From Chlamydiales bacterium (lineage in GTDB: Bacteria > Chlamydiota > Chlamydiia > Chlamydiales > JACKPQ01): 64,000 nt of DNA. How positions within the stretch are numbered: the first letter of the stretch is position 1; the number at the start of each line of letters is the position of its first letter. Under the pieces are notes generated by a model. That model did no database searches and had not been told where the DNA came from. It saw nothing but the letters and a program-made list of their open reading frames with translations. Made by a program: the position numbers and the translations under genes. Below, piece by piece: positions 35,101-42,903 of the stretch. The DNA lies in assembly GCA_024233435.1 (NCBI GenBank), contig JACKPQ010000002.1, positions 434,001 through 498,000 on the forward strand, in the 5' to 3' direction.

Positions 35101-35678
35101 ATATTGCCCATGACATCGGTGACGATTAAATGACGCGATGAGGGAGAAACCTCAACAAGAGCTGCAGCTGAGAGCATGGGTTGAATCAAAGAACCCAGCT
35201 GTGCTGGATTGGCATTTTGGATCTTAAAGATACGGGTGGCAATGGCAGGGACTGGACCACCCTTAAAAGGGTGCTCCTCTGAAATAACAGTTGCAAGCTT
35301 AGCGCCACCTGGTTCCTTCGTGATAAGCAGATTTCCTTGTTGCTCTAAAACCTCAAAACCATTGGCTCTTAAGACCTGGATGAGCACTGAAACCACATTT
35401 GTGGAGCTGGTCGGATCTTCCGATACCACAGTGACGTTAAAATCGAGCTCATCGTCTTTGTAGATGAAGTTGATATTTGCGATTTTTGAGACAAAGCTTA
35501 TAAATTCGGTGATAGATATATCGGTAAAATTAATTGTATAGCCTTCATCCTCAGCAGGTTGGTCAATAATGACCCTCCTTGTAGGTTGAGGTTGCTTCTT
35601 ATCAGCAGCAATTGCAGCAGCAGCCGAGAAGCAAAAGAGCAGCAGGAAGATCCAGCTGTGTTTTATTAAGTCTTTCAT
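32115..35678 (-). CDS. sctC: type III secretion secretin SctC with multiplied periplasmic domains
   Basis: Outer-membrane ring of the injectisome (CdsC; CT674 in C. trachomatis). From ATG 35678 it has 1187 residues: signal peptide (IFLLLFCFSAAAAIA), N0-type domain (YTINFTDISITEFISFVSKIA), N1 (IFKIQNANPAQLGSLIQPM), then seven repeated ring-building units of about 80 residues, each with a hydrophobic FxxYK strand and a TNSLLxTG strand, and the C-terminal secretin (VFVGDNIPFTGSTVQ, RDIGFNLSITPNI, ISETVG). Ordinary SctC proteins have 500-700 residues and the Chlamydia one about 920, so this is unusually long. A type II secretin is the alternative, but position beyond pkn5 favours SctC. Confidence 0.88.
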   Translation of the reverse strand: MKDLIKHSWIFLLLFCFSAAAAIAADKKQPQPTRRVIIDQPAEDEGYTINFTDISITEFISFVSKIANINFIYKDDELDFNVTVVSEDPTSSTNVVSVLIQVLRANGFEVLEQQGNLLITKEPGGAKLATVISEEHPFKGGPVPAIATRIFKIQNANPAQLGSLIQPMLSAAALVEVSPSSRHLIVTDVMGNIEKIADVMLTLDAPQSAFDIDAYKVLESNPDELVAYAQRIITPVAEGNPVIMVPQAHSNTIFVVSTPYLVERAMAILADLDNPTDINGKQLSSDFLMYHPKYRSGEELLISMQDLGKSLQSSQLYDPSFLRAVESGKWVPSTNSLVFTGNPEALQRIQAMLEVMDSATAVATGQDILFVYKIQKVPHEQIEQGLENFANTLAANDPTTRAIKQTIDTMKYLPESNSLVFKGPPAAIEKIKEMLTLLDGEGSRLISQKTYSVYKCQNIQGNVLISDLQGVSKNLKASGVNNAAVIEAINSIEWIKSTNSLLITGTESTIEQVIALCEKFDVPRGTGVASQFYMYKPVHKSAQEIRDALLSIAEDLEKSGLANPDLINTITTMRYVESTQSLLFTGTPDSINEIKLLLQTIDDGVGVAGVQTIGDVTFLIYKIKNASGPQLLASLKALTTDLQKANADPALIKTLSNARFIQETNSIMFTGSPEALQKAERLAERFDIPSLGGGAAERPSPDTFKIYKPRCLAGEELIHVMDDFEQNLIDSGVTRPALFDTINNLKYIEKTNSLLVSGEADAVAEVMDLLQRFDVPGTLSLSEVPPLEPFDDVSFLIYKLHYHQGTLIVESLKQIAAELQNSASSQGGANAKLIDAINSIQWLQVTNSLIGTGDPTTLTKLKELIQNIDIPLRQIFIEVLVIETEVGDQLDFGLTWGSQGKITERIGYATGSFPQNASIENAANGGLASTFGDSISAITSTRTPTGSDVPFASGFDMGIIGDLIFHKGRTFAALGALINALKGDLDTTIVLNQKIITQDARNSTIFVGDNIPFTGSTVQTVGNNSQQTTANLEYRDIGFNLSITPNIGDNNLITLEIDTEISETVGQTPDTSTLQGITTSKTTTTTRVHIPDRAFLVLSGQVRNQTARAKTSIPCLGSLPVVGVAFSRVNNLKDNKNVMIFLKPIIVDDLETYKMVTERQEEICLQEGIADDVEAGFELVKTPEDEE

Positions 35679-35960
35679 TACGATCGAATGCGTCCATTTG
35701 CGATACGAAGCTTCATTAAACACCATTAGACTTTTTTGCAAAAGCCCTCAATGCATTTAACCCCAACTAAATCAATTGCATACGGCTCAAAATACGAATA
35801 TAATAAAAAATTAAATATAATATTATAGTTGATAAAATTGAAATTAAATCAATTATTTGATATAATGTTAATCGCAAGTTAAATAATTAATAGGTAAAAC
35901 TTAATAATTAAGTGTATATAGCACAATATTAATAAGTTAAGAATTTAAGCGAGGAAAAAC
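35679..35960. other. AT-rich intergenic region between sctC and the Inc-like pair
   Basis: Very AT-rich divergent region (especially 35800-35940), with many TATAAT-like hexamers such as GATATAATG near 35860. It must contain the promoter of the plus-strand pair and probably one for sctC. AGGAAAAAC precedes the ATG at 35961. No gene or clear hairpin. Confidence 0.4.
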
Positions 35961-36569
35961 ATGGCAACAGGAATAGGACCAACACTGAGTGGTTATGTAA
36001 AAGAGTTGTCTGAGTCGTGCAGGAAAAGCTGTGGAGAAGGTCTTTCCCACTACATGCCAACGATGGGTGATGCAGTTACATTTATCAAAGATCGGCTGAT
36101 ATTTCCCCAAAAAGACACGGTCTCCAAGGCGATTAGCGGACTTATTGTTAGCGGGGCTTTAATTGGCGCTAACCAGGTTGGCTTAATTGCAGGAACATCA
36201 ACTGTTATGATGATAAGCTCTTTGACACTAGGGATTTATATAGGAAATAAAAAGGGTTTGGAGTTTGATGTTCAAAAAGCTAGAGATGTTTTGAGATCCG
36301 AAGTTGAAGTGCGAGCTAAACTCAGCAGCGAAATGCTCGAATCCAAGATGGTCATGCAACTAGAAAAAGCAAATCAAAGAGAAAAGTTCATTCTTGAGAA
36401 GATTGAAACAATTGATTTGTTAATTGGAGCCGTCCAATCGAAAGTTGAGTCGTTTCAAAACGAAAATAAAGCATTGACTGAAGAGATCGTTATGATGCTT
36501 GATTATATAGACAGAATGCTTGATAGCTTGAAAGACTTGCTTGATGAACTGCAAACTGGAGAGGAATAA
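35961..36569 (+). CDS. Inc-like membrane protein with coiled coil
   Basis: 202 residues. Two hydrophobic stretches close together (about residues 58-75 SGLIVSGALIGANQVGLIAG and 79-93 VMMISSLTLGIYIG) form a bilobed hairpin, the hallmark of chlamydial inclusion membrane (Inc) proteins; a long coiled coil follows (about 105-200). No cleavable signal peptide. Located in the insertion between pkn5 and sctC, beside a second protein of the same build. An Inc role is inference from architecture only. Confidence 0.65.
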   Translation: MATGIGPTLSGYVKELSESCRKSCGEGLSHYMPTMGDAVTFIKDRLIFPQKDTVSKAISGLIVSGALIGANQVGLIAGTSTVMMISSLTLGIYIGNKKGLEFDVQKARDVLRSEVEVRAKLSSEMLESKMVMQLEKANQREKFILEKIETIDLLIGAVQSKVESFQNENKALTEEIVMMLDYIDRMLDSLKDLLDELQTGEE

Positions 36570-36573
36570 TAGT

Positions 36574-37173
36574 ATGACGTTTAATTTTATAACAAATCCA
36601 ATTGGTACTACAGCAAGGTTTTTAACAACTCCGTTAGGGGGTGAAGATTCTGCTTGCTTAGCGGAGTGGGTAGGCCGTATCGGTGCAGTTTCAATGATAG
36701 CCTTATTCGCGATCGGAGTTTTTGCAACCCAGGTGTCTGCGGTAGCGGCCTTGGGGTTAAGCATTATCCCAATTGCCGCTGTCATGGTTGTTTTATTTGG
36801 GCTGATTTGGGTGATATCTTCACAAAGCCGAACTGAAACGGAAGCTATAGAGCTGCAGAAAGGGTTGAGCCAGTCTACAGACAAGCTGAGCGAAAAGATA
36901 GATGAGGCAACCGAGATGGTAACGCATTTACGTAAGGCTAAATCTCAAAGGTTAGCCGAGGCTGAAGATTCGTTCAAGAAATACGGGGTTGGTGGTATGC
37001 CTGATGACCCACAAATGGATAAACTCAAAGAGCAAAGCAAGATCTTAAAGAAACAGCGTAATGCGGCGACCGATCGGGCTGAAAAAAGCCGCATACGTGC
37101 CGAATTAGAGATCGTGCGTAAGCAAATGCGTGCTTTGTTAAAACCGCCGGTAGATTTGCAAAGCGTGTCTTAG
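36574..37173 (+). CDS. Inc-like membrane protein, second of pair
   Basis: 199 residues from ATG 36574, preceded by GGAGAGGA; it follows the previous stop by 4 bases. Residues about 33-85 hold a bilobed hydrophobic hairpin (IGAVSMIALFAIGVFATQV, then LGLSIIPIAAVMVVLFGLIW), followed by a coiled coil and a basic C-terminal part (KKQRNAATDRAEKSRIRAEL). Same architecture as the upstream gene without clear sequence identity, so either paralogues or co-acting host-directed proteins. A strong terminator lies downstream. Confidence 0.65.
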   Translation: MTFNFITNPIGTTARFLTTPLGGEDSACLAEWVGRIGAVSMIALFAIGVFATQVSAVAALGLSIIPIAAVMVVLFGLIWVISSQSRTETEAIELQKGLSQSTDKLSEKIDEATEMVTHLRKAKSQRLAEAEDSFKKYGVGGMPDDPQMDKLKEQSKILKKQRNAATDRAEKSRIRAELEIVRKQMRALLKPPVDLQSVS

Positions 37174-37202
37174 AAGGCAATCAAAGCGTTCTAGATTCAT
37201 AA

Positions 37203-37232
37203 AAGAAGGAGTGTTTCACTCCTTCTTTTTTT
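37203..37232 (+). terminator. intrinsic terminator
   Basis: Perfect 11-bp stem AAGAAGGAGTG / CACTCCTTCTT with a 3-base TTT loop, followed by TTTTTTT. It ends the Inc-like pair on the plus strand. With AAAA on the other side it may also serve the minus-strand gene whose stop codon lies within it at 37216. Confidence 0.88.
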
Positions 37233-37725
37233 CTTCATCTACCAGCCGGCAGGCCTCTTCGAACGTCTCTTCATGAATTACTTCTAGCATTTCCATTTCT
37301 TGATCGGAGTTGATGATGCTGTAAAATAGTCTATTTTCATAGCATGAAACATTTGCAATATAAGGCGGTTCAATAAATCTTTTATTTTCTGTGAAGCTAA
37401 TAATTAGCCTAATGTTTTCAATTGAGAATGGGTATGAATTTAAGTAAGGGCGTAATTTCCTGTCTTCATTTGTTCTCGTAATAAAGTCAAGTGCTGTTTT
37501 TACAAAGATTTGTCGAGCGCGGATGATATTAACATGTTCTGAAGACTTGAAGATTTGGCTTAAGGCTGAAACATTATGCATCAGCATGCCGCCTTGTCCT
37601 GATACAACTAGACCGTCCCTATGGTATGCAGTGCTGGCATTCTCAGTGAGAACTTTTGACACTTCGTGGTGAAATGGGTCTTGCTTAGCAAAAGAAACTA
37701 GCGAGCAAATTGCAATTATTAACAC
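37216..37725 (-). CDS. hypothetical exported protein coupled to the Rhs gene (immunity candidate)
   Basis: 169 residues beginning at GTG 37725, which shares its first base with the Rhs stop (TAGTG), so translation is coupled. The N-terminus (LIIAICSLVSFAKQD) resembles a short signal peptide, suggesting a periplasmic location. The rest is mixed alpha/beta with one pair of scattered hydrophobic strands and an acidic, Lys-ending C-terminus. I recognise no family. The small size, coupling directly after an Rhs toxin-like gene and likely export are what is expected of an immunity protein against a periplasm-acting lipase; this is inference. Confidence 0.6.
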   Translation of the reverse strand: MLIIAICSLVSFAKQDPFHHEVSKVLTENASTAYHRDGLVVSGQGGMLMHNVSALSQIFKSSEHVNIIRARQIFVKTALDFITRTNEDRKLRPYLNSYPFSIENIRLIISFTENKRFIEPPYIANVSCYENRLFYSIINSDQEMEMLEVIHEETFEEACRLVDEEKKKE

Positions 37726-40700
37726 TATCCAGCTCCAAGATTGGTTTCCATTTGTATGCCAGCTCTCATTTTAAATCTATTGCATGATTCGGTCAATGGC
37801 ATTTGATACCCATCGCCCAAAAAGCAATGACCAGCAGATTTGATTGTATAATTAATATTATATTCTAAGTCAAAATTTGTATAATTTGGTGAAGTTGAAT
37901 CCGGGCAGAGGAACGAAGGGAGTGCGTCTAATTTTGAGCGGCGGAACTGCATGTACTGGATAGCTGGAATCGCAACAAAATCTTTGGGATCTACGTGGTT
38001 TATTACAAAGGCAGCTAAAGACGGATGTATCGGCCTCGGTGCCCCATACGTTTCAACTGAAATCATTTTGCGAATAGAATCAGGCAGGTGTGTTAATTCT
38101 CTTTCCAATATAGCAGCACCCTTGCTGTGGGCGGAAATATTAATGATTCCTCCTCCTTCTGGGCCGCCGAGCTCTTCTGTTAAGTGCATAATTGTATTCT
38201 GTAACATATTTCCTGGGTTGCTTTTAAAACCCATATAACTCCAAAAGGTTTTTCCGGCCTCAACTGGAATGGAAGTATGGGGTTGGTAAACCGTATATAC
38301 TCTGGTATTCCCTAGCATTTCTGATAGGCGTTGGCCACGTTTCATGATCTCTTCTAATGTGTTATTCATCCCGCTGATATGGATGTGGCGTTCATTGGGG
38401 CTCCTATCACGGTCACCATGAATTAAGAGCTGGGGCTTGGGTGTAGTTAGCTGAGGTTTGAAACTCATTTCACCATAGAGGTCGTAGTTGATAAGGGGGT
38501 TGTTGAGGACGAACTGATAAAGGTTAGGGCCTTCGGAATAGCCTTTTGGATCGGGAGTTAAGAAGCGTCCGGAGGTGGGGTCGTAGTAGCGGCGGCCAAA
38601 GAAGGTGAGACCGGTGGAATCGAGACGTTTGGATTTATAGCGCCAGGGGTTGCGGTCTGTAAAGAAGATGCTTGAATACCAGGTGGTTGAGGATGATGCA
38701 ATGCCAAAGGCATCATATTCGTAGGAAGTATAGGGCGTGCCCTCGGAGTTGAGAAGGCATGTGATATTGCCAAATAGGTCGTGGAGAGGAACGTAGGGGG
38801 TGGTGTCGATAAGGATCAGGACCGATGAGCCAATTTCTGCACCATAGCCCTGGCCAAGGATGCGGTATTCGCCATTTGTTGATCCAATTTCGTTTCTGTC
38901 GTCGTAGAAGTAGGCGGTGGTAATCCCATTTTGTGTGGAGGTAAGGCGCCTGTTGAGATAGTCGTAGGTGTAGGTGATTTTTTCGGTGGGGGTGGTGTAG
39001 GCAATGAGGCGATCGAGGGCGTCGTAGGTTAAGGTGGCATCTTTGTGGGATAGAGGGCAGCCGGTTTCGTTGTGGGGGATATCGATGGGTTGGTTTAGCT
39101 CGTTGATGGTTTGGTGGGTGTCGTTGTGCTGAATGCGATTGTGATGGGAGTCGTAGGCATAGCAATTGTTGTTTTCAGAGGCCAGGTGGTTGTGGGAATC
39201 GTAGGTGTAGATGCTTTTAGAATCGTTTAAGATGTTGCCACACGGGTCAAAGGCGAGAATGGTGTGTGTGTATGAAGGATGGATGGTAGACGTGCGACGT
39301 GAAAGAAGATCGTAAGTGTAGTTTGAGTGGCCATCGGAAAGAATGTTTCCAGCAAGATCGTAGCGATAGGTATGGTTGGCAACGGTGTGCAAAAGTGGCC
39401 CGATATAGGTGTATTGGGCTGTGTGCTTAGAAGAGCAAAAAGCGATGCGCCGACCTTGGCTATCATAGGTGCTGTTAAAGGTGTGCCCTGTTGCAAGAGT
39501 GTCGGTGAGCAAGCGGCCCATTGGATCCCAGGTGCGCTTTGATGTGGTTTGGTTCACTTTGTCTTTCACTTGCTCGATTTGATCGAGGCGATTGTAGCTA
39601 TATTGGTAATCTACTGTGCTATCGGAGGAGTAGAGCTGGGCGAGTCTATCGAGATAGTCGTAACTGTGGGTAAGAATAACTCCGTTTGGCTTCATGAGTT
39701 GATAAATTTGGCCCGTTGAGGTGTAGGAGGTGGTTGTTTTTCGTTCAAGGGGTGTGTTGGCAGCCTCGGTAAGCTCTACCAGTCGTGATCGCTCATCGTA
39801 AGCGAGGGTGGTTGTGGTTTTGCGTAGCGTTCCAGGAGAGTAGATGGTGCTGGTTTGCGAAAGAGGATTGTTAAGAAGATCGTAGGCGGTTTCTTCCAGA
39901 CCAATGGTGTAGCCTGCTCCATCGAGCTTTTGAGTGGAAATGTTGCGGCCTAGCGCATCATAAGTCATGATGGTCTGCCTGCCTAGGGGATCTGTTGTGG
40001 TTGTTTCTAAATGGTCTGTTTCATTGTAACTGGTGATGGTTGTATGGCCAAGAGCATCGGTGTGAGATATCAATCTGCTAAAATAATCATAGAGGTTTTT
40101 TTCTGTAGCAGGTGTATTTTGTGGATAACGAGTGATGCTTGCTTTATTGCCATGGAGATCATAGGTGCAGTCTTCTCTGAGGATTATTTGATCGCCCTGA
40201 AGTGTCTTTGTGGAAACAGGTCGGTCAAGATGATCAAATTCTGTAATGACAGTGTAATCAGGATAAATGGTTTGGTTGCAGCGACCTAATGTGTCGTAGC
40301 CATAACGGATGGTTTCTTGATTTCTAGTTTCTGAGATTTTACGACCAGCGCGATCATAAGCGTAATGGGTCACATGTCCCTCAAAGTCTTGATGCTCTAA
40401 AAGGTGAAAGGTGTTGTATTTGAAGCGCTCTTCTTTAAGAAGTTCTCCGTAAATGCAGATGACTTTTGTGTGGACAATGCGCTTTAAAATGTCATAAGTA
40501 TGATGCATGGTGGTTCCGTTTGGAAGGGTATGAGAGGCTAGTTCCCCATCGATGGTGTAGGTGAATGTTTCGCTTGTGCCATCTGGATGTGTAATTGTAA
40601 GAGGTTTCCCATAGGCGTTATAGGTTGTTTGTGTTTTGTGGTTCAACGCGTCTACAACGCTTACGGGATTTTGCATAAAATCGTATGTGATTGTTGTTTT

Positions 40701-42875
40701 GGGATGCTTACCAGATGAATCTGCTGGAAGATTTTTTTGTGTGCAATTGCCACTTTCGTTGTATTCATAGTTGGTTTTGTTGTTATAAATATCTGTTTCT
40801 GATTTTTTTTGATCTTTGAGATTGTAGGTGCATGCAGTTGTATAGCGCTCGTTTTGCACGGTTTTAACTAGACGGTTGTGGAGATCGTATTCCATGAGAT
40901 AAGAGTTTTGCGCAGCATCGATGAACTTTGTTTTGTTGTTGAGAGCATCGTATGAGCTATATGTGGTGCGTTGTTCTCCGTCAATTGTTTTGCAGGGGCG
41001 TCCTCGGTCATCGTAGGTAATATGGTTTGAAAAGCGATAGGTATTTGTAGAATCGTAGATTTTTTCTTCTATGACTTCTCCGCGGTTATTATAAATAATG
41101 TCTGTGCGCTTTAAAAGTTGATCGTAGGCATATTCACGAATGCTTATTGGCATTCCAATAAACGGGGATTCTGTGCGCAAGGTTAGTTTTTTGGTGAGGC
41201 ACGTGGTGTTTGCCGGTCCATCGTCGGTTATTTCTTCTATCAAGAGGTTATCATCATTGTAGCGAAAATACATTCGTAGGATTGGCGTTGAGCCTTCGTA
41301 GAACAGCTTTGATGCGATCAAATCGGTATTTTTATGGTAGGTGTATTTAATGAGCAGGCCGTTGGGCATTTGCTCAGAGGTGAGCAAATTGCGCTCGTTA
41401 AATGTACGTTTTGTGATGGCTTTTTCAGCAGCGCCCTTTGATGGATTTTGTATCACGCCAGGGCTTAAGGGATAGGTGCTTTTCCCAGTTAAATTGCCTT
41501 GAACAATGTCTTGAATCACATTGCCTGCGCTATCGTAAATATGGGTGAGAGCTTTATGCGGAACATTATTTTCATCGCACCAGTAACGGCATTTAATGCG
41601 ATGCCCATTCCAAGTGAACCGCTCGTAACCGACAATGGTGCTTTCTCCGCGGTAGGTTTCAATGGCATTCAGGCGCTTTGCCGGTGATGATCTGTAGATG
41701 GTGCGGTTGCCAAGCGCATCAAAGACCTCGGTAAATTCTTCTTCCTTCGTTATTTCTCTTGGGTGATAAATGAACGATCGGGTGGTGCCAAGCTCTGATC
41801 TGAGTGAGCTGACCCGTTTAAGCCGAGCGTCTTGATCTCCTTCTAGCGTGATGGTTTTATTGCCTGGGATTCTGTTTTCTTTTGCTTCACGGTAGTAATG
41901 AATATGCTGAATACGCTTATCTGGCATTGTGATGGTGCTTAAAAGTGGGTCTGTGCGTTTTTGATTGCAGCCATAAGTAAAGGCTACTCTTGGAAGATTC
42001 CACCCTTCTAAGTAGCGCACGAAGTGGATGTCTTTTTTACCTAAACTTTCATAAAGGGGATAGAAGTAGTGTTTTAGGCGATCATGGGAAACTGTATAGC
42101 TCTGACCATCGCTAGTTGTAAGTTCAAAGTTGGGGCGTTTTTGGGGGTCGCAGGTATAGCGATACTTAGCCCAAGCAAATGTTTTTGATCCGTCTGCATT
42201 GGTGGTTTTGATTTCTCGTAGTTCGCTGTGAAATTTGTATTTTGTTTGGAAAATATTTGAATGGTAATCGACATGCCAGTCGTAGTGAATTTTGTGTCCG
42301 TTTGGTTTTTGTTCCCAATAGAGAAGAAATACGTCTTCAAATGGAGCTGTTCGGCCGCGCCATTTGTAATAGCGCACGGTGCCATCTGAGCAGTAGAGTC
42401 GGAAAGCTTTTTGATCGGGCTCTAACATGACGTATTGATTTGCCAGATCATGGCGTGCGCTGATTGTGCCGCGTGCGCAATTGGTCAAAGCCTGTTTTTT
42501 TGAGGACTCCCCTAAATTAAAACGAAATGGGCGCTTGCGTCCGTTCAGAGAATGAGCGCGCCAGTAGTGCAATTCGGTGCCGTTTGGCTCTTTAGCATAA
42601 ATATTCCTGCCTTCTTGAATTGCTAGCAGGTGCGCAAACTGGGTCCAGCCTCCAGAGCGCTCCTGCCCTAAACCGCTAATGTAGCTTAAAGGAATGTGGA
42701 TAGGCTCAGCGCCCTTAACGGTGATGGTTGGATATTGATAAAAAAATGACCCTGTGATGACGCTAACGCACCCATCGATAAGCGTCTCTGGCATAGCTTC
42801 TGTCACTGCCAAGTGTGATACATCGCGCTCTGCAAGCAAGGAGAAGGCGAGCATCAACATGACGAAAATACGCAT
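37725..42875 (-). CDS. Rhs/YD-repeat protein with signal peptide and lipase-like C-terminal tip
   Basis: 1716 residues. A signal peptide (MRIFVMLMLAFSLLAE) is followed by an N-terminal beta domain and many YD repeats (YDxxGRxxxxxxxxG, e.g. YDDRGRPCKTIDG, YDRAGRKISETRN) that build a shell. The Rhs core ends with FFGRRYYDPTSGRFLTPDP and NLYQFVLNNP near residue 1460. The unique tip (about 1470-1716) looks like an alpha/beta hydrolase: GGIINISAHSKGAA has the nucleophile-elbow pattern with Ser near 1583, and SVETYGAPRP and NHVDPKDFVAIPA match the lipase strand with the acid residue. Tc- or VgrG-type partners are absent here. GC-richer, repetitive 3' half suggests transfer. Confidence 0.9.
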   Translation of the reverse strand: MRIFVMLMLAFSLLAERDVSHLAVTEAMPETLIDGCVSVITGSFFYQYPTITVKGAEPIHIPLSYISGLGQERSGGWTQFAHLLAIQEGRNIYAKEPNGTELHYWRAHSLNGRKRPFRFNLGESSKKQALTNCARGTISARHDLANQYVMLEPDQKAFRLYCSDGTVRYYKWRGRTAPFEDVFLLYWEQKPNGHKIHYDWHVDYHSNIFQTKYKFHSELREIKTTNADGSKTFAWAKYRYTCDPQKRPNFELTTSDGQSYTVSHDRLKHYFYPLYESLGKKDIHFVRYLEGWNLPRVAFTYGCNQKRTDPLLSTITMPDKRIQHIHYYREAKENRIPGNKTITLEGDQDARLKRVSSLRSELGTTRSFIYHPREITKEEEFTEVFDALGNRTIYRSSPAKRLNAIETYRGESTIVGYERFTWNGHRIKCRYWCDENNVPHKALTHIYDSAGNVIQDIVQGNLTGKSTYPLSPGVIQNPSKGAAEKAITKRTFNERNLLTSEQMPNGLLIKYTYHKNTDLIASKLFYEGSTPILRMYFRYNDDNLLIEEITDDGPANTTCLTKKLTLRTESPFIGMPISIREYAYDQLLKRTDIIYNNRGEVIEEKIYDSTNTYRFSNHITYDDRGRPCKTIDGEQRTTYSSYDALNNKTKFIDAAQNSYLMEYDLHNRLVKTVQNERYTTACTYNLKDQKKSETDIYNNKTNYEYNESGNCTQKNLPADSSGKHPKTTITYDFMQNPVSVVDALNHKTQTTYNAYGKPLTITHPDGTSETFTYTIDGELASHTLPNGTTMHHTYDILKRIVHTKVICIYGELLKEERFKYNTFHLLEHQDFEGHVTHYAYDRAGRKISETRNQETIRYGYDTLGRCNQTIYPDYTVITEFDHLDRPVSTKTLQGDQIILREDCTYDLHGNKASITRYPQNTPATEKNLYDYFSRLISHTDALGHTTITSYNETDHLETTTTDPLGRQTIMTYDALGRNISTQKLDGAGYTIGLEETAYDLLNNPLSQTSTIYSPGTLRKTTTTLAYDERSRLVELTEAANTPLERKTTTSYTSTGQIYQLMKPNGVILTHSYDYLDRLAQLYSSDSTVDYQYSYNRLDQIEQVKDKVNQTTSKRTWDPMGRLLTDTLATGHTFNSTYDSQGRRIAFCSSKHTAQYTYIGPLLHTVANHTYRYDLAGNILSDGHSNYTYDLLSRRTSTIHPSYTHTILAFDPCGNILNDSKSIYTYDSHNHLASENNNCYAYDSHHNRIQHNDTHQTINELNQPIDIPHNETGCPLSHKDATLTYDALDRLIAYTTPTEKITYTYDYLNRRLTSTQNGITTAYFYDDRNEIGSTNGEYRILGQGYGAEIGSSVLILIDTTPYVPLHDLFGNITCLLNSEGTPYTSYEYDAFGIASSSTTWYSSIFFTDRNPWRYKSKRLDSTGLTFFGRRYYDPTSGRFLTPDPKGYSEGPNLYQFVLNNPLINYDLYGEMSFKPQLTTPKPQLLIHGDRDRSPNERHIHISGMNNTLEEIMKRGQRLSEMLGNTRVYTVYQPHTSIPVEAGKTFWSYMGFKSNPGNMLQNTIMHLTEELGGPEGGGIINISAHSKGAAILERELTHLPDSIRKMISVETYGAPRPIHPSLAAFVINHVDPKDFVAIPAIQYMQFRRSKLDALPSFLCPDSTSPNYTNFDLEYNINYTIKSAGHCFLGDGYQMPLTESCNRFKMRAGIQMETNLGAG

Positions 42876-42903
42876 GCCCGCAAGAGTAATTTAACTTTTT
42901 AAT

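Noticed and set aside
32115..35678. Type II (GspD) identity for the secretin
   Set aside because: Possible by domains alone, but no gsp genes are nearby and the gene lies downstream of pkn5 in the T3SS order; kept as an alternative only.
38558..39496. Overlapping minus-strand ORFs of 62-150 codons inside the Rhs gene
   Set aside because: Pro/His/Arg-rich shadows of YD repeats in other frames, without ribosome sites.
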